This document shows positions 1 to 8,401 of a DNA stretch of 53,325 bases, one piece after another. The stretch is from Halobacillus karajensis. Its GTDB lineage: Bacteria; Bacillota; Bacilli; Bacillales; Halobacillaceae. Positions within the stretch are counted from its first letter, which is position 1, and each line of letters begins with the position of its first letter. The notes beneath the pieces were generated by a model that worked only from the letters and a program-made list of their open reading frames with translations, was not told the origin of the DNA and did not search any database. The translations under genes and the position numbers were made by a program. Location: positions 1 to 53,325 of the forward strand of contig NZ_FNWW01000014.1 in assembly GCF_900108515.1 (NCBI RefSeq), in the 5' to 3' direction.

Positions 1-95
1 GAGCCGGATACATGGAGACGTGTAAGTCCGGTTCGGAGAGGAGCATTAGGAAACCTATCGCAGCAATGTGATAAGGCGCTGGATGCTTACTCTAC
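1..95 (+). mobile_element. Group II intron 3' end (domains V and VI)
   Basis: Bases 1-34 have the length and layout of a bacterial group II intron domain V: a GAGCCG start, a GAGA tetraloop region in the middle and a closing CGGTTC. The downstream part folds as a domain VI-like hairpin, with AGCAT (43-47) able to pair with ATGCT (82-86). Inside it is a smaller hairpin, TCGCA-GCAA-TGTGA. The intron 3' boundary is most likely near base 95, after a TCTAC similar to the CTAC-type ends of known introns. The reverse transcriptase/maturase would lie upstream of the window. Recognition rests on memory of the Ll.LtrB-type domain V; the exact end is inferred. Confidence 0.8.
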
Positions 96-155
96 TATTA
101 TGTCGATGCTGTATTAGAATATTATGACGCCGATGGAGAGCTTCTTGCTTTATAG
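96..155 (+). other. Possible 3' exon: C-terminal codons of an interrupted gene
   Basis: Directly after the intron end one frame stays open for 19 codons (YYVDAVLEYYDADG then ELLAL) and stops with TAG just before a strong terminator. This would fit the tail of a host gene split by the intron. The product was not recognised, and the frame could be open by chance. Confidence 0.3.
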
Positions 156-157
156 GG

Positions 158-198
158 AAAAAGACCACTCAGACATAAAGAAGCTGAGTGGTCTTTTT
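158..198. terminator. Bidirectional rho-independent terminator
   Basis: A perfect 15-bp stem (158-172 with 184-198) has an 11-base loop and A/T runs on both sides. It can end the upstream plus-strand transcript and the minus-strand DUF3021/LytTR operon. Confidence 0.9.
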
Positions 199-246
199 GC
201 TGAAAGCTTCTTTGTATAGGACAGGGATCTAGCGCAAGTTCAGTTC

Positions 247-660
247 TTAAGGCAAATGTTTTAAATCCTCATTCAGTTTCTTAGATTCGGCCTTGAAATA
301 AATATAAAAGCCGGTCCAAATGAGAAGATAAATGGTGAGAAACAGTAAAATCGCAATCAGTGCACTTGTGAAATCTAAAGGGACCCAGCCGATTCCAAAG
401 CTCAATACATAATAAAGAAGGAAGACGGTCCCAAAGTGTAAAAGAGTCTGTTGTAGAAGGGTAAGTCTACTTATTTCGAAAAATAAAGGAGTCACGGAGA
501 AAAACCAGCCACAGAACATACTGCCAAGTGAATGGCGGATAAACAAATCACCGTCAACGACCCGTATGTCTCCAAAGAGTATGATGGAATAAGTCATAAG
601 GACAGCGAGAAAAGCGCCAAAAAAGATGCCGATAAAGCTTCGGAATAAAAACGTCTTCAT
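247..660 (-). CDS. DUF3021 family membrane protein
   Basis: This 137-residue integral membrane protein has about four hydrophobic segments (roughly residues 5-30, 45-62, 70-92 and 98-122) and a short charged C-terminal tail. Length and topology match the DUF3021 family, which is commonly encoded next to a small LytTR-type DNA-binding protein in Firmicutes. The upstream LytTR gene overlaps it by four bases, so translation is probably coupled. By analogy with such pairs it may act as a membrane partner that sequesters or modulates the regulator. That role is inferred, not shown by the sequence. Confidence 0.85.
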   Translation of the reverse strand: MKTFLFRSFIGIFFGAFLAVLMTYSIILFGDIRVVDGDLFIRHSLGSMFCGWFFSVTPLFFEISRLTLLQQTLLHFGTVFLLYYVLSFGIGWVPLDFTSALIAILLFLTIYLLIWTGFYIYFKAESKKLNEDLKHLP

Positions 661-1112
661 GATCGATTCCTCCTATTCATATTTAATATTTTCTTGATCT
701 TCCTGACATAATGTCTAGAAGCATATTCTTTTCTCCCAGAGTGAAAATAGACAATCACTGTCCCGTGGAAGGAAGGCTCAAAATGACTGATATGATATAA
801 GTTGGCAATGACGGACTTGGAGATCCTGATAAACTGTTGGGAGGGAAGTCGGTCCTGCAGTTCATAGAGTTTTTCCTTCATTTTATAATCCCCGTTTGTT
901 GTTGAGGCGTGCACGATCTCTAGTTCTGTGTAGAAGAAATCTATCGAATCCGGTTTTAGAATGTGCTGCCTTTCACCTGAAGTACCTATAAGAAGGTTGG
1001 TTTCTTCTTCTAATGCATCCAGAATTTTTCTACTCGCACGATCCACTTTTTTGCAGCGAACCGTTACTTCTGTTTCTTCATACTGCTCATTAATATCTAT
1101 TAAAATCTTCAC
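657..1112 (-). CDS. LytTR-family DNA-binding regulator
   Basis: This 151-residue protein has a C-terminal LytTR DNA-binding domain (about residues 48-148) with the family motif FIRISKSVIANL and a following beta-rich segment. The N-terminal 45 residues lack the phospho-acceptor of a receiver domain, so it is a stand-alone LytTR protein and not a classic response regulator. It starts with GTG at 1112-1110, behind a GGGGG-rich ribosome binding site. It is first in a two-gene operon with DUF3021. Related pairs are often autoregulated, which would predict LytTR-type direct repeats in the 240 bp upstream; I did not identify any with certainty. Confidence 0.88.
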   Translation of the reverse strand: MKILIDINEQYEETEVTVRCKKVDRASRKILDALEEETNLLIGTSGERQHILKPDSIDFFYTELEIVHASTTNGDYKMKEKLYELQDRLPSQQFIRISKSVIANLYHISHFEPSFHGTVIVYFHSGRKEYASRHYVRKIKKILNMNRRNRS

Positions 1113-1247
1113 CTTCTGACAGCCCCCTTTATGTGACTTTCTAATTCTAGTATAGGTGGGGGAACTTTTTCTGTCATCGGAGTTCCTGTATGTGGATGAA
1201 AGGAGAGGGGAAGTGGTTTGGAAAGTATGGTCACTTGCTCATAAAAA

Positions 1248-1277
1248 TTGTACAAGGAGTCTAAATTTTCCTAAAAT
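1248..1277 (+). promoter_or_regulatory. Candidate sigma-A promoter for the epimerase gene
   Basis: TTGTAC and TAAAAT are spaced 18 bp apart, about 70 bp upstream of the start codon at 1351. The match is moderate and the site is only a candidate. Confidence 0.3.
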
Positions 1278-1350
1278 AAATGGGGAGTCGTTAAAAAAAC
1301 GCTTCTGAAATGGATAAGAAAATGACTGGATAAAAAAGGAGTTTTACCAG

Positions 1351-2232
1351 ATGAAAAAAGTGGTCTTAGCAGGTGGAACAGGATTCATAGGGGAATATTT
1401 TCAGCGCCGATATAAAGAGATGGGGTATACGGTCGAGGTGATTTCAAGGAAAAAAGGCTATCGATCTTGGGATGACAAGGAAGGGATCATCGAAGCTCTC
1501 GAAGAGGCAGACATTCTGATCAATCTTGCCGGGAAATCTGTTAATTGCCGTTATCATACAAAAAATAAGAACGAAATTATGATCTCCCGAATAGTCACCA
1601 CGACCATTCTTGGCGAAGCTATACGGCAGTGTGAAAATCCTCCAGAAGTATGGATGAACTCAAGTACCGCTACCATTTACCGACATGCAGAGGACCGGCC
1701 TATGACTGAAAATGAAGGTGAAATCGGCTCGGGTTTTTCCGTTGATGTAGCGACAAACTGGGAAGAAAACTTTTTTGCTATTGATTTGCCTGCTACAAGA
1801 AAAATAGCTTTACGCACAGCGATTGTGCTCGGAGAAAATGGGGGCGTGATGACCCCTTATCGAAACCTTGTGAAGTTCGGGCTTGGTGGTGTACAGGGGT
1901 CTGGAAAACAAATGTTCAGCTGGATTCACGTGGAGGACCTTTTCCGAATTACATGGTTTTTGAAAGGAAACAAAAAATGGGACGGTGTGTTCAATTGTTC
2001 ATCCCCAAACCCTGTAACCAATGATGAATTGATGCGGCAAATGAGAGGGAAAGCTGGCCGAAATTTCGGACTTTCTGCACCTAAGTGGATGCTTGAAATC
2101 GGATCAGCGTTGATTAAAACGGAAACTGAACTCGTCTTGAAAAGCCGCTGGGTTGTTCCTGAGCGTTTAGAGAAAGCTGGTTTTGAGTTTAAGTATCCGA
2201 CACTTGAGAAAACGCTTGATGAAATCATCTAA
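1351..2232 (+). CDS. TIGR01777 family epimerase (extended SDR, YfhF-like)
   Basis: This 293-residue protein has an N-terminal Rossmann fold with the NAD(P)-binding motif GGTGFIG (residues 8-14), followed by NLAGKSVN and SSTATIY, the usual landmarks of the TIGR01777 group of atypical short-chain dehydrogenases. The C-terminal 50 residues (from about SAPKWMLEIG) correspond to the DUF1731 tail of this group. It is a cytosolic nucleotide-sugar-epimerase-like protein whose substrate is unknown. The ATG at 1351 follows AAAAAAGGAG. The gene is monocistronic and closed by a strong terminator. B. subtilis YfhF is the nearest named relative that comes to mind. Confidence 0.9.
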   Translation: MKKVVLAGGTGFIGEYFQRRYKEMGYTVEVISRKKGYRSWDDKEGIIEALEEADILINLAGKSVNCRYHTKNKNEIMISRIVTTTILGEAIRQCENPPEVWMNSSTATIYRHAEDRPMTENEGEIGSGFSVDVATNWEENFFAIDLPATRKIALRTAIVLGENGGVMTPYRNLVKFGLGGVQGSGKQMFSWIHVEDLFRITWFLKGNKKWDGVFNCSSPNPVTNDELMRQMRGKAGRNFGLSAPKWMLEIGSALIKTETELVLKSRWVVPERLEKAGFEFKYPTLEKTLDEII

Positions 2233-2252
2233 GACCCCCAATAATTTCCCGT

Positions 2253-2285
2253 AAATCTCTCCCACATGGTGGGAGAGATTTTTTT
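2253..2285 (+). terminator. Rho-independent terminator after the epimerase gene
   Basis: A 13-bp perfect stem (2253-2265 with 2269-2281) with loop ATG is followed by T's. Confidence 0.9.
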
Positions 2286-2456
2286 GTGCAGGGAACCAAA
2301 AGAAACATGTTACAATAAAGTTAGTAAAATATTCCAAAATATACACGATGAAAAGAGCCCTTTTACATATCTATCTACAATGACGAATAGAACAATTCAG
2401 GATGGTTTTTATAGTCAAGTGTAAAATTACACATAAAATTTGAGGGAGGGAGAGCG

Positions 2457-5400
2457 GTGTCTTTATCAAAGGAGGAGAAACAGAAAGTCTTTAGAGAAGA
2501 ACTTGAGCACATGAGAAAAAATGGCTACATAACGAATGAGGAATTTACAAGACTCCTTCATGCACGCGGTGCCTATCTTGCTGATTCCAAATCCCAGAAA
2601 AAAGAGCCGACGATTCGTGAGCAGGTTACAACTAGTGAACGGGCAAAACCAGTCAAGTCCAAGCGTCCTATGCTGCTTGTCAAAAAGAAGAAGAACGAGC
2701 GCACCCCAGAACAGATAAGAGAGCGTAATATTACATGGTCACTCATTTTAGGTGTGGCGATTTTACTTGTGACAGGATTGATTGTGGCTACAAGCCAGTG
2801 GGATCAGATGGGGGCTGTCACAAAAGTTGTTTCCATCTCGTTTGTCTCGCTTTTTTTCTTTATTCTCAGTTATGGAACGGGACGCTTTTTGAAGATTAAA
2901 CAGACGGCTTTTGCGTTTTTGACGTTGGGCAGCCTCTTACTACCGATCATTATCGTTGCGGTCGGTTATTTTGAGCTTCTCGGTTCATCCATTTCTTTGT
3001 TTGGAAAAGGGAGACATTTGCTTGGTTTGATAGGGACAGGGCTTCCGCTTCCCCTTTATATTCGTCATGCCTTTGTCCACCGTTCTCGCCTATATGTGTG
3101 GATTTCACTCTTGTTTTTGTCTCTTTCCGTTGGTTTTGCCCTCGGTGCGCTTCCGTTGTCGGTGGATATATTCTATTTTGGTTTGATGCTTTATAATGCA
3201 GCGTTACTTTGGGCCTATACACGCTATCGAACTCACGGTACCTTTAAATTATTTACCACAGAAGTTCCATTGTTTACACAGTTGAATCTTGTCCTTTCCA
3301 CCTTATTGATGCTGTTCTTTTTCGAAAGTGAACTGTTCTACAGTTTCAACGTTTTGTTGACAGCTACTGTCTACATGGCAATGGTATTTGTCTATAAAAC
3401 GCGGGAGTATCAATTTGTCTTTTCCGTAATGATTGTTTACGCCGTATACCAGCTTGTTGAAAATACGCCCCTTGTCGTCATGGATGAACTTGTTTATGCG
3501 CTGGTTGGTATGCTGTATCTTGGTTTTGCTTACGCGTTCCAAAGGCATACGTTTATTAATCAAGTGTTCCGGTATACCAGCGGAGTGGTTTCTTTCTTAG
3601 CGTTTCTTTATATGACGTATGAGAGCATTTTGATTCAGGAAGAAGCCGGATCCTGGATTCTCTTATCAGCTTATGGCGTAATTACGATCAATTATCTGGT
3701 TCTTTCCCATTTGACTAATTATGTGTTATTCACCTATCTGACACCGGTTTTCTTTTTCATAAGCATGGCACAGCTCTGGGACTTCATTCAGACAGGTCCC
3801 TGGTTTGTTTTCCTGTTTTTTAGTGCGATTCTGCTTCTTTTATATGTGGGGGTCTGGACAAGGTCCTGGTGGTTAGCTTCAGTCAAAGAAAGTAGTTTTT
3901 ACACCGCATTGTTCATGCTGACAGGATGTTTGTATTTTAGTCTTGGTGAAGCACGGTACGATTACAGCTCGTTGATGTTGCTGATGGTTAGTATTACGGC
4001 TTACTATGTAAAAAGAGGGACAATAAATACAAAGACGAGCAACACCGCCGTCTGGGTACTTCCAATGGCGTTAGTCTCAGCTGCTGTCACCTTTTACCCG
4101 AAAGTACTTGAGTCCTTTCCAGCCTATGAAGATGGCTTTTCTATATCCTCTCATCTAGCCATTGCTGCCCTTATTCTCATCGCCTTCCATTATATATGGA
4201 GGCGGTTAAAGGAAATCATGATTTCAAATTCAACGTTCTATGTGGCCCAAGGGACGTATATATTGGCGATGCTCTCCCTATTTACGAATGTTCAGGTTGA
4301 TGTGATGGTCGTCCGTCCGTTGTTATTGTTCGTAGGTATGGCTATGATGTATTTGCTCGTTCAATTTACAGGTAAGTCTTATCTTTGGGGATGCGTTTCT
4401 ATTGTTGCTTTTGCCTTTTATTTATCGTTAATCGAACCATTCGGATTATTGGCCTTTTCATCTGTACTTACTTATCTTGTTTTTGCCCCTGTGGTTCTTC
4501 TTGTTATAGGGGAGGCAGGAGAAAAGAAATGGCCCGGAATACGTCCGTATTTTTACTGGCTCGGTCATATTATCCAGCCCTTAGTCATTGGACTTATCTT
4601 GTTGAATCAAATGGGTTCAAATCCTGTTCACCCGCTTATATTAATCGTCCCGCTCGTGGTTTATTTGTTCAGTTCATGGGCAGCCGTACGGGAATGGGAA
4701 GTACAGACAATGCTTTATGCGGCAATGTCAAACGTATTTTTGCAGATTCTGACAGTGCCGAGCACCTATGGTCTATGGGAAAACACTCCAAAGGAATACG
4801 CTTTTTTCGTGAGCAGCATTCTTTTTTCTCTCCTTTGGTGGGTGATCCCACCCCTTTGGCAAAAACGTGTGGAAGGGTATATCGTTCCTTTTTCCATTTT
4901 CGGATTGATTATGATCGTTACCGAAAAGGTTGTGACAGGACCTCCAGTGTTGCTGACTGGTCTCGGCTATGCCGTGCTCATTCTTTTCTTTCTTCACCAG
5001 AGAGAATGGTGGCTTGTGCGCTTCATTCCCCTGGGGTTAACACTTGTTGTTTGGGAAAAGGCGGATATTTCCTGGAGCCTTTTACCTCTGACCTCGGCCC
5101 TTGTTACTTGTATCGCAGCCCTTGCAGGAATGGGGAGGATTTTCCATGAGCGTCTGGTCGGTCCCGGCACAAGGGCAGACGCTTATTCATGGGCAGCTCT
5201 TGCCTACATCGCTTATTTAAGCCGGTACACGGTTTGGGATGAAAGTGTGTGGATCCGTATTCTACCTGTGCTGTTGTTAGGCGGATGGTTGTTCCTTGGG
5301 GCGAACCGCTGGTTTGAAAAATGGGTGCGTTCTAGTTTCTATAGCGGAGCAGCTGCCAGTATGTATGTGGTTTATCTGATGATATTGGAAGCATATCGCG

Positions 5401-5870
5401 AGCCAGCTCCTGATTTGTTTTTAGCAGAATTTGAAGTGCTCCCTATCATAGGAGTCCTGACGTTGTTAAGAAGACGCGTTTGGTCGGCTTCTAAAGAAGT
5501 GATGAACTGGGTTCAGTTTGCTGCTCTTCTTTTCATTGCCGGTTATCTTGTGGTGGATGCGATACAAAGTCACACCATCTGGGATGCGTGGATCATCGGC
5601 GGGCTTTCTCTCCTGTCCATGGTCACGGGGATGCAACTGCGGATTAAATCTTATTTTCTAGTCGGGATGGGGGTAATGATTTTCAATATTCTTTATCAAA
5701 CCCGTCCTTATTGGGGCAATGTTCCTTGGTGGGTCTATTTATTAATCGCTGGTCTCGTGTTGATTGGAATTGCCAGTTATAACGAATGGCAAAAACAGCG
5801 TTCTGAATCTGATTCTCAAGGAGAACAAAAGTGGAGAAAAGTGTGGAAAGCATTCAAAAAATGGAACTAG
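2457..5870 (+). CDS. Very large multi-pass membrane protein (SCO7613/DUF2157-like)
   Basis: This 1137-residue protein has a hydrophilic, charged N-terminus (about residues 1-90) that looks like a short helical domain. It is followed by more than 25 hydrophobic segments running to a basic C-terminal tail (QKQRSESDSQGEQKW). No catalytic motif was recognised. Size and architecture resemble the poorly characterised SCO7613 C-terminal-domain or DUF2157-type membrane proteins of Bacillaceae. The GTG start at 2457 sits behind GAGGGAGGGAG. It appears monocistronic. The function is unknown; a role in the envelope or polymer handling would be speculation. Confidence 0.8.
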   Translation: MSLSKEEKQKVFREELEHMRKNGYITNEEFTRLLHARGAYLADSKSQKKEPTIREQVTTSERAKPVKSKRPMLLVKKKKNERTPEQIRERNITWSLILGVAILLVTGLIVATSQWDQMGAVTKVVSISFVSLFFFILSYGTGRFLKIKQTAFAFLTLGSLLLPIIIVAVGYFELLGSSISLFGKGRHLLGLIGTGLPLPLYIRHAFVHRSRLYVWISLLFLSLSVGFALGALPLSVDIFYFGLMLYNAALLWAYTRYRTHGTFKLFTTEVPLFTQLNLVLSTLLMLFFFESELFYSFNVLLTATVYMAMVFVYKTREYQFVFSVMIVYAVYQLVENTPLVVMDELVYALVGMLYLGFAYAFQRHTFINQVFRYTSGVVSFLAFLYMTYESILIQEEAGSWILLSAYGVITINYLVLSHLTNYVLFTYLTPVFFFISMAQLWDFIQTGPWFVFLFFSAILLLLYVGVWTRSWWLASVKESSFYTALFMLTGCLYFSLGEARYDYSSLMLLMVSITAYYVKRGTINTKTSNTAVWVLPMALVSAAVTFYPKVLESFPAYEDGFSISSHLAIAALILIAFHYIWRRLKEIMISNSTFYVAQGTYILAMLSLFTNVQVDVMVVRPLLLFVGMAMMYLLVQFTGKSYLWGCVSIVAFAFYLSLIEPFGLLAFSSVLTYLVFAPVVLLVIGEAGEKKWPGIRPYFYWLGHIIQPLVIGLILLNQMGSNPVHPLILIVPLVVYLFSSWAAVREWEVQTMLYAAMSNVFLQILTVPSTYGLWENTPKEYAFFVSSILFSLLWWVIPPLWQKRVEGYIVPFSIFGLIMIVTEKVVTGPPVLLTGLGYAVLILFFLHQREWWLVRFIPLGLTLVVWEKADISWSLLPLTSALVTCIAALAGMGRIFHERLVGPGTRADAYSWAALAYIAYLSRYTVWDESVWIRILPVLLLGGWLFLGANRWFEKWVRSSFYSGAAASMYVVYLMILEAYREPAPDLFLAEFEVLPIIGVLTLLRRRVWSASKEVMNWVQFAALLFIAGYLVVDAIQSHTIWDAWIIGGLSLLSMVTGMQLRIKSYFLVGMGVMIFNILYQTRPYWGNVPWWVYLLIAGLVLIGIASYNEWQKQRSESDSQGEQKWRKVWKAFKKWN

Positions 5871-6223
5871 GGAGTCATTCAAACGGGTTGGAATAGAATT
5901 TTTGTGATAAGCTAAGCAGAAGAAGAAGAAACTTCCACTAAACCCTGAAAGCTTGTCAGGAGAATGATCGATATAATAAGGTAGAGAGATACGAAAAAAA
6001 ACTCGTCCTTTGGCTATTAAAAGTCAAAAGACGAGTTTTTTAAAATCCTTATTCCTGTTCGGCTATGCGCTTGAAATGGTGCCTGTGCTTTAGCACGGGG
6101 CCGGCTCAGATTCAATAAACAGAAACTGGTTATGAAAGATACTCCCATATACCGGGGGGAAGTGCCGAAAGTTATAGTATGGGAAAATAGACGGGGGAAC
6201 GTCTGAGATTAAAGGAGGGCATC
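5871..6223. other. Intergenic region with terminator and GC-rich hairpin
   Basis: Apart from the terminator at 5996-6042, this 350-bp gap holds a small GC-rich hairpin (CCTGTGC-TTTA-GCACGGG, 6082-6099) without a T-run. No ORF with a ribosome binding site was seen before the acetyltransferase. Confidence 0.5.
5996..6042. terminator. Terminator hairpin
   Basis: AAAAAACTCGTC (5996-6007) pairs with GACGAGTTTTTT (6030-6041). The inner stem is imperfect, and A/T runs lie on both sides. It likely ends the large membrane-protein transcript. Confidence 0.8.
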
Positions 6224-6745
6224 ATGGGCACGACATTTGAACAATTATCTGAACCAACGGAGGCCATTGCCGAAGCTTACCACCGTTGGGAAAATGATCC
6301 GGATCTTATTCCAATGATCCGTCCTAATAAAGATAAGGAAGCTCTGGAAAGCAGACATCAGGTTAGCGTGGAGAGTCTCCGGCAGCGACTTGAGCATCAT
6401 GAAATCTATTTGGTCTTTGCCGATGGTGAGCTTGTGGGAGAAGCGAATTTTATGGTGAATCCTGGCCATTTATATAGCAAAAGGCAGCATTCAGCGTGGA
6501 TCGGGATTTCTATTGGTGAACCCGCCGGGCGTGGGCGGGGGATTGGCTTTGAAGCGATGCGTTATCTAGAAGAGAGAATCAAAGAGCGCGGAATCAAGCG
6601 GGTGGAACTAGGCGTGTTTGAATTCAATGAACACGCGCATAGATTGTACCGGAAACTGGGATATAAAGAGATGGCAAGAATTCCTGATTTTACTTACTGG
6701 AATGGGCAAATGTGGGCAGATATACGGATGGAGAAATTTCTATAA
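6224..6745 (+). CDS. GNAT family N-acetyltransferase
   Basis: This 173-residue single-domain acetyltransferase has the acetyl-CoA pyrophosphate loop RGRGIG in its motif A (about residues 102-120) and the terminal beta strand/helix motif EHAHRLYRKLGY. This pattern is typical of the RimJ/RimL-like and amino-group-modifying GNAT branch, which transfers acetyl from acetyl-CoA to an amine. The substrate cannot be deduced. The ATG follows AAAGGAGGGCATC. It stands alone between two intergenic gaps. Confidence 0.85.
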   Translation: MGTTFEQLSEPTEAIAEAYHRWENDPDLIPMIRPNKDKEALESRHQVSVESLRQRLEHHEIYLVFADGELVGEANFMVNPGHLYSKRQHSAWIGISIGEPAGRGRGIGFEAMRYLEERIKERGIKRVELGVFEFNEHAHRLYRKLGYKEMARIPDFTYWNGQMWADIRMEKFL

Positions 6746-6976
6746 CAACTTGGAAAAGGGGACTCGTCACCCGTGGGATGAGAGGATTCGTTTGGATGGT
6801 AAGTAAAAAGACTGAGCCTGTGAGAAGAGATAGGTGGTTTGTTAAGATATTTGTAAACGGACGTCGAATAAAAACGGAATGTGATGGGCAGATGGACAAA
6901 AACCTTTTATAATAGAGATAACGATGTTTGCCAAACGTACGCAAACCCTTCATATTGATAGAAAAGGAGGCCCGAA

Positions 6977-7684
6977 ATGCGACACGATATACAACCGAAC
7001 GAACGTGCTTTTTCCACCAAAGAAGTGGCAGAAGAGGTCGGTATCGCAACGACGACAGTCAGAAGGTATGGGCAGCTTTTGGAGCAGAACGGTTATGAGT
7101 TTTTCAAAGATGGCGACCGGCGGATTTTTGTAAAGTCAGATGTAGAAGCATTGAAGAAAATCCGTGATACGGAACTGCCGAAAGAGGATGAAGCAAAAGA
7201 AATTGTAAAGGAACAGCAGGCACTGCTTGCCGGTTATGAAACTCGTGAGCTGGCGCTATCCGATACATATGATGGCGGAATCCAAGACTCCGCTCAGATG
7301 AAAGAGATGTTCCGTTTCCTTGCAAGTGAATTAGCAGCATCAAGAGAGATGAACGTGCAGTTGCAAAATGATATGAACGAGTTGAAAACCACTGTGGCAA
7401 GATTGAAACAGGATCACCATGTTATTAGCTCAGGTGTCGGGAACTTTTCCCAAAAGACCCACACGAAGATGGATAAAATGATGCAGCAACAAAAGGAACA
7501 ATATGAGGAGTTGTTGAATCAGGAAAAGGAGAAGAGTGAGTTTCTGCAAAAAGAAATTCAGGAGATGCGCGAGGAACAAAAAAAGGAATGGCGTGCCCAA
7601 AATGATTTCAACCACAGACTTGAACATTCTGTCAAACATGGGAAAGGCGCATTTGAAAGAATACTTTCCCTGTTTCGTAAGTGA
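6977..7684 (+). CDS. MerR-like HTH protein with long coiled coil (DUF3967-like)
   Basis: This 235-residue protein has an N-terminal winged helix-turn-helix (residues about 11-55; FSTKEVAEEVGIATTTVRRY, then GDRRIF). A long charged coiled coil follows (about residues 105-215, rich in Q, E and K) with a short basic tail ending in ILSLFRK. The layout matches MerR/RacA-like DNA-binding proteins that use a coiled coil instead of an effector domain, often annotated DUF3967. It may be a structural DNA-binding or chromosome- or plasmid-associated protein more than a metal or drug sensor; that is inferred. The start is supported by AAAAGGAGGCCCGAA, and a terminator follows. Confidence 0.75.
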   Translation: MRHDIQPNERAFSTKEVAEEVGIATTTVRRYGQLLEQNGYEFFKDGDRRIFVKSDVEALKKIRDTELPKEDEAKEIVKEQQALLAGYETRELALSDTYDGGIQDSAQMKEMFRFLASELAASREMNVQLQNDMNELKTTVARLKQDHHVISSGVGNFSQKTHTKMDKMMQQQKEQYEELLNQEKEKSEFLQKEIQEMREEQKKEWRAQNDFNHRLEHSVKHGKGAFERILSLFRK

Positions 7685-7694
7685 AAAGCGAGAG

Positions 7695-7726
7695 ACGCTT
7701 GAATCTGAAAAGGTTCAAGTGTTTTT
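7695..7726 (+). terminator. Terminator after the MerR-like gene
   Basis: A 12-bp stem (7695-7706 with 7711-7722, two G-T pairs), a GAAA tetraloop and a T-run. Confidence 0.85.
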
Positions 7727-7844
7727 TGTATGAATGGATAAAGAACATTTGTTTTCCGTCCATAGTTGTAGAAAAGATTCCCCCTTCTCCCTGATACGGA
7801 TAAAGCTATATTCCCATAATCTATAGATAAGGAGGTTATGAGAA

Positions 7845-8372
7845 ATGAATATAGCGATCATTAGTGGAACACCTAGAAAAAACGGATTAACTAAAGTGGT
7901 AGCCAAACAATTGGCACATAAGCTAAAAGGAACATTGGTTGATACAAGTGTGTTGGAGCTTCCCTTATTTAATGGAGAAGAGGAGCAGGGCAGACATCCA
8001 TCTGTTCAATGGCTTCGAAGGGTAGCAGAGGAAGCGGATGCCTTTATTTGGGTTTCACCGGAATACCATAATGGGATGAGTGGCGCGTTGAAGAATGTGT
8101 TGGAGTTTTTAAGCAGCCATCACTTTCACCAGAAACCTACTTTATTGCTCGCTGTCTCTGGTGGAGGAAAAGGGGGGATCAATGCTCTTAACCAAATGCG
8201 CACAGTGGGACGTGGGCTTTATGCAGATGTGGTGCCAGAGCAATTGATTTTTGATCCGATCGATTTTAGAAGCGGTGGACTTTCTGAACAAAAAGAAACG
8301 AAGCTCGATCAACTGGTAAGGGACTTTATATCCAACAGATGCCAAGAGTCTGTTTCATTTTCGTCTATGTAA
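7845..8372 (+). CDS. NADPH-dependent FMN reductase (flavodoxin-like)
   Basis: This 175-residue protein has the flavodoxin-like fold of the NADPH-dependent FMN reductase/azoreductase family. The FMN phosphate loop is SGTPRKNGLT near the N-terminus, and SPEYHNGMSGALKNVLEF is the characteristic isoalloxazine-binding segment. A glycine-rich VSGGGKGG loop follows. It is predicted to reduce FMN, quinones or azo compounds with NAD(P)H in the cytosol. The start at 7845 has AAGGAGGTTATGAGAA. Its stop is 29 bp before the downstream kinase start, so co-transcription with the two-component system is likely and would fit a redox theme. Confidence 0.9.
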   Translation: MNIAIISGTPRKNGLTKVVAKQLAHKLKGTLVDTSVLELPLFNGEEEQGRHPSVQWLRRVAEEADAFIWVSPEYHNGMSGALKNVLEFLSSHHFHQKPTLLLAVSGGGKGGINALNQMRTVGRGLYADVVPEQLIFDPIDFRSGGLSEQKETKLDQLVRDFISNRCQESVSFSSM

Positions 8373-8401
8373 AGAGGAATCGCTTAGAAAGGAGGGGCGG
8401 G

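Noticed and set aside
4385-5149. 254-codon frame inside the giant membrane-protein gene
   Set aside because: It is a shadow frame of the real gene with no own ribosome binding site and an unnatural Cys/Arg/Ser-rich product.
8339-8401. Longer start for the GAF histidine kinase
   Set aside because: It overlaps the upstream reductase gene and lacks a ribosome binding site, while 8402 has a strong one.
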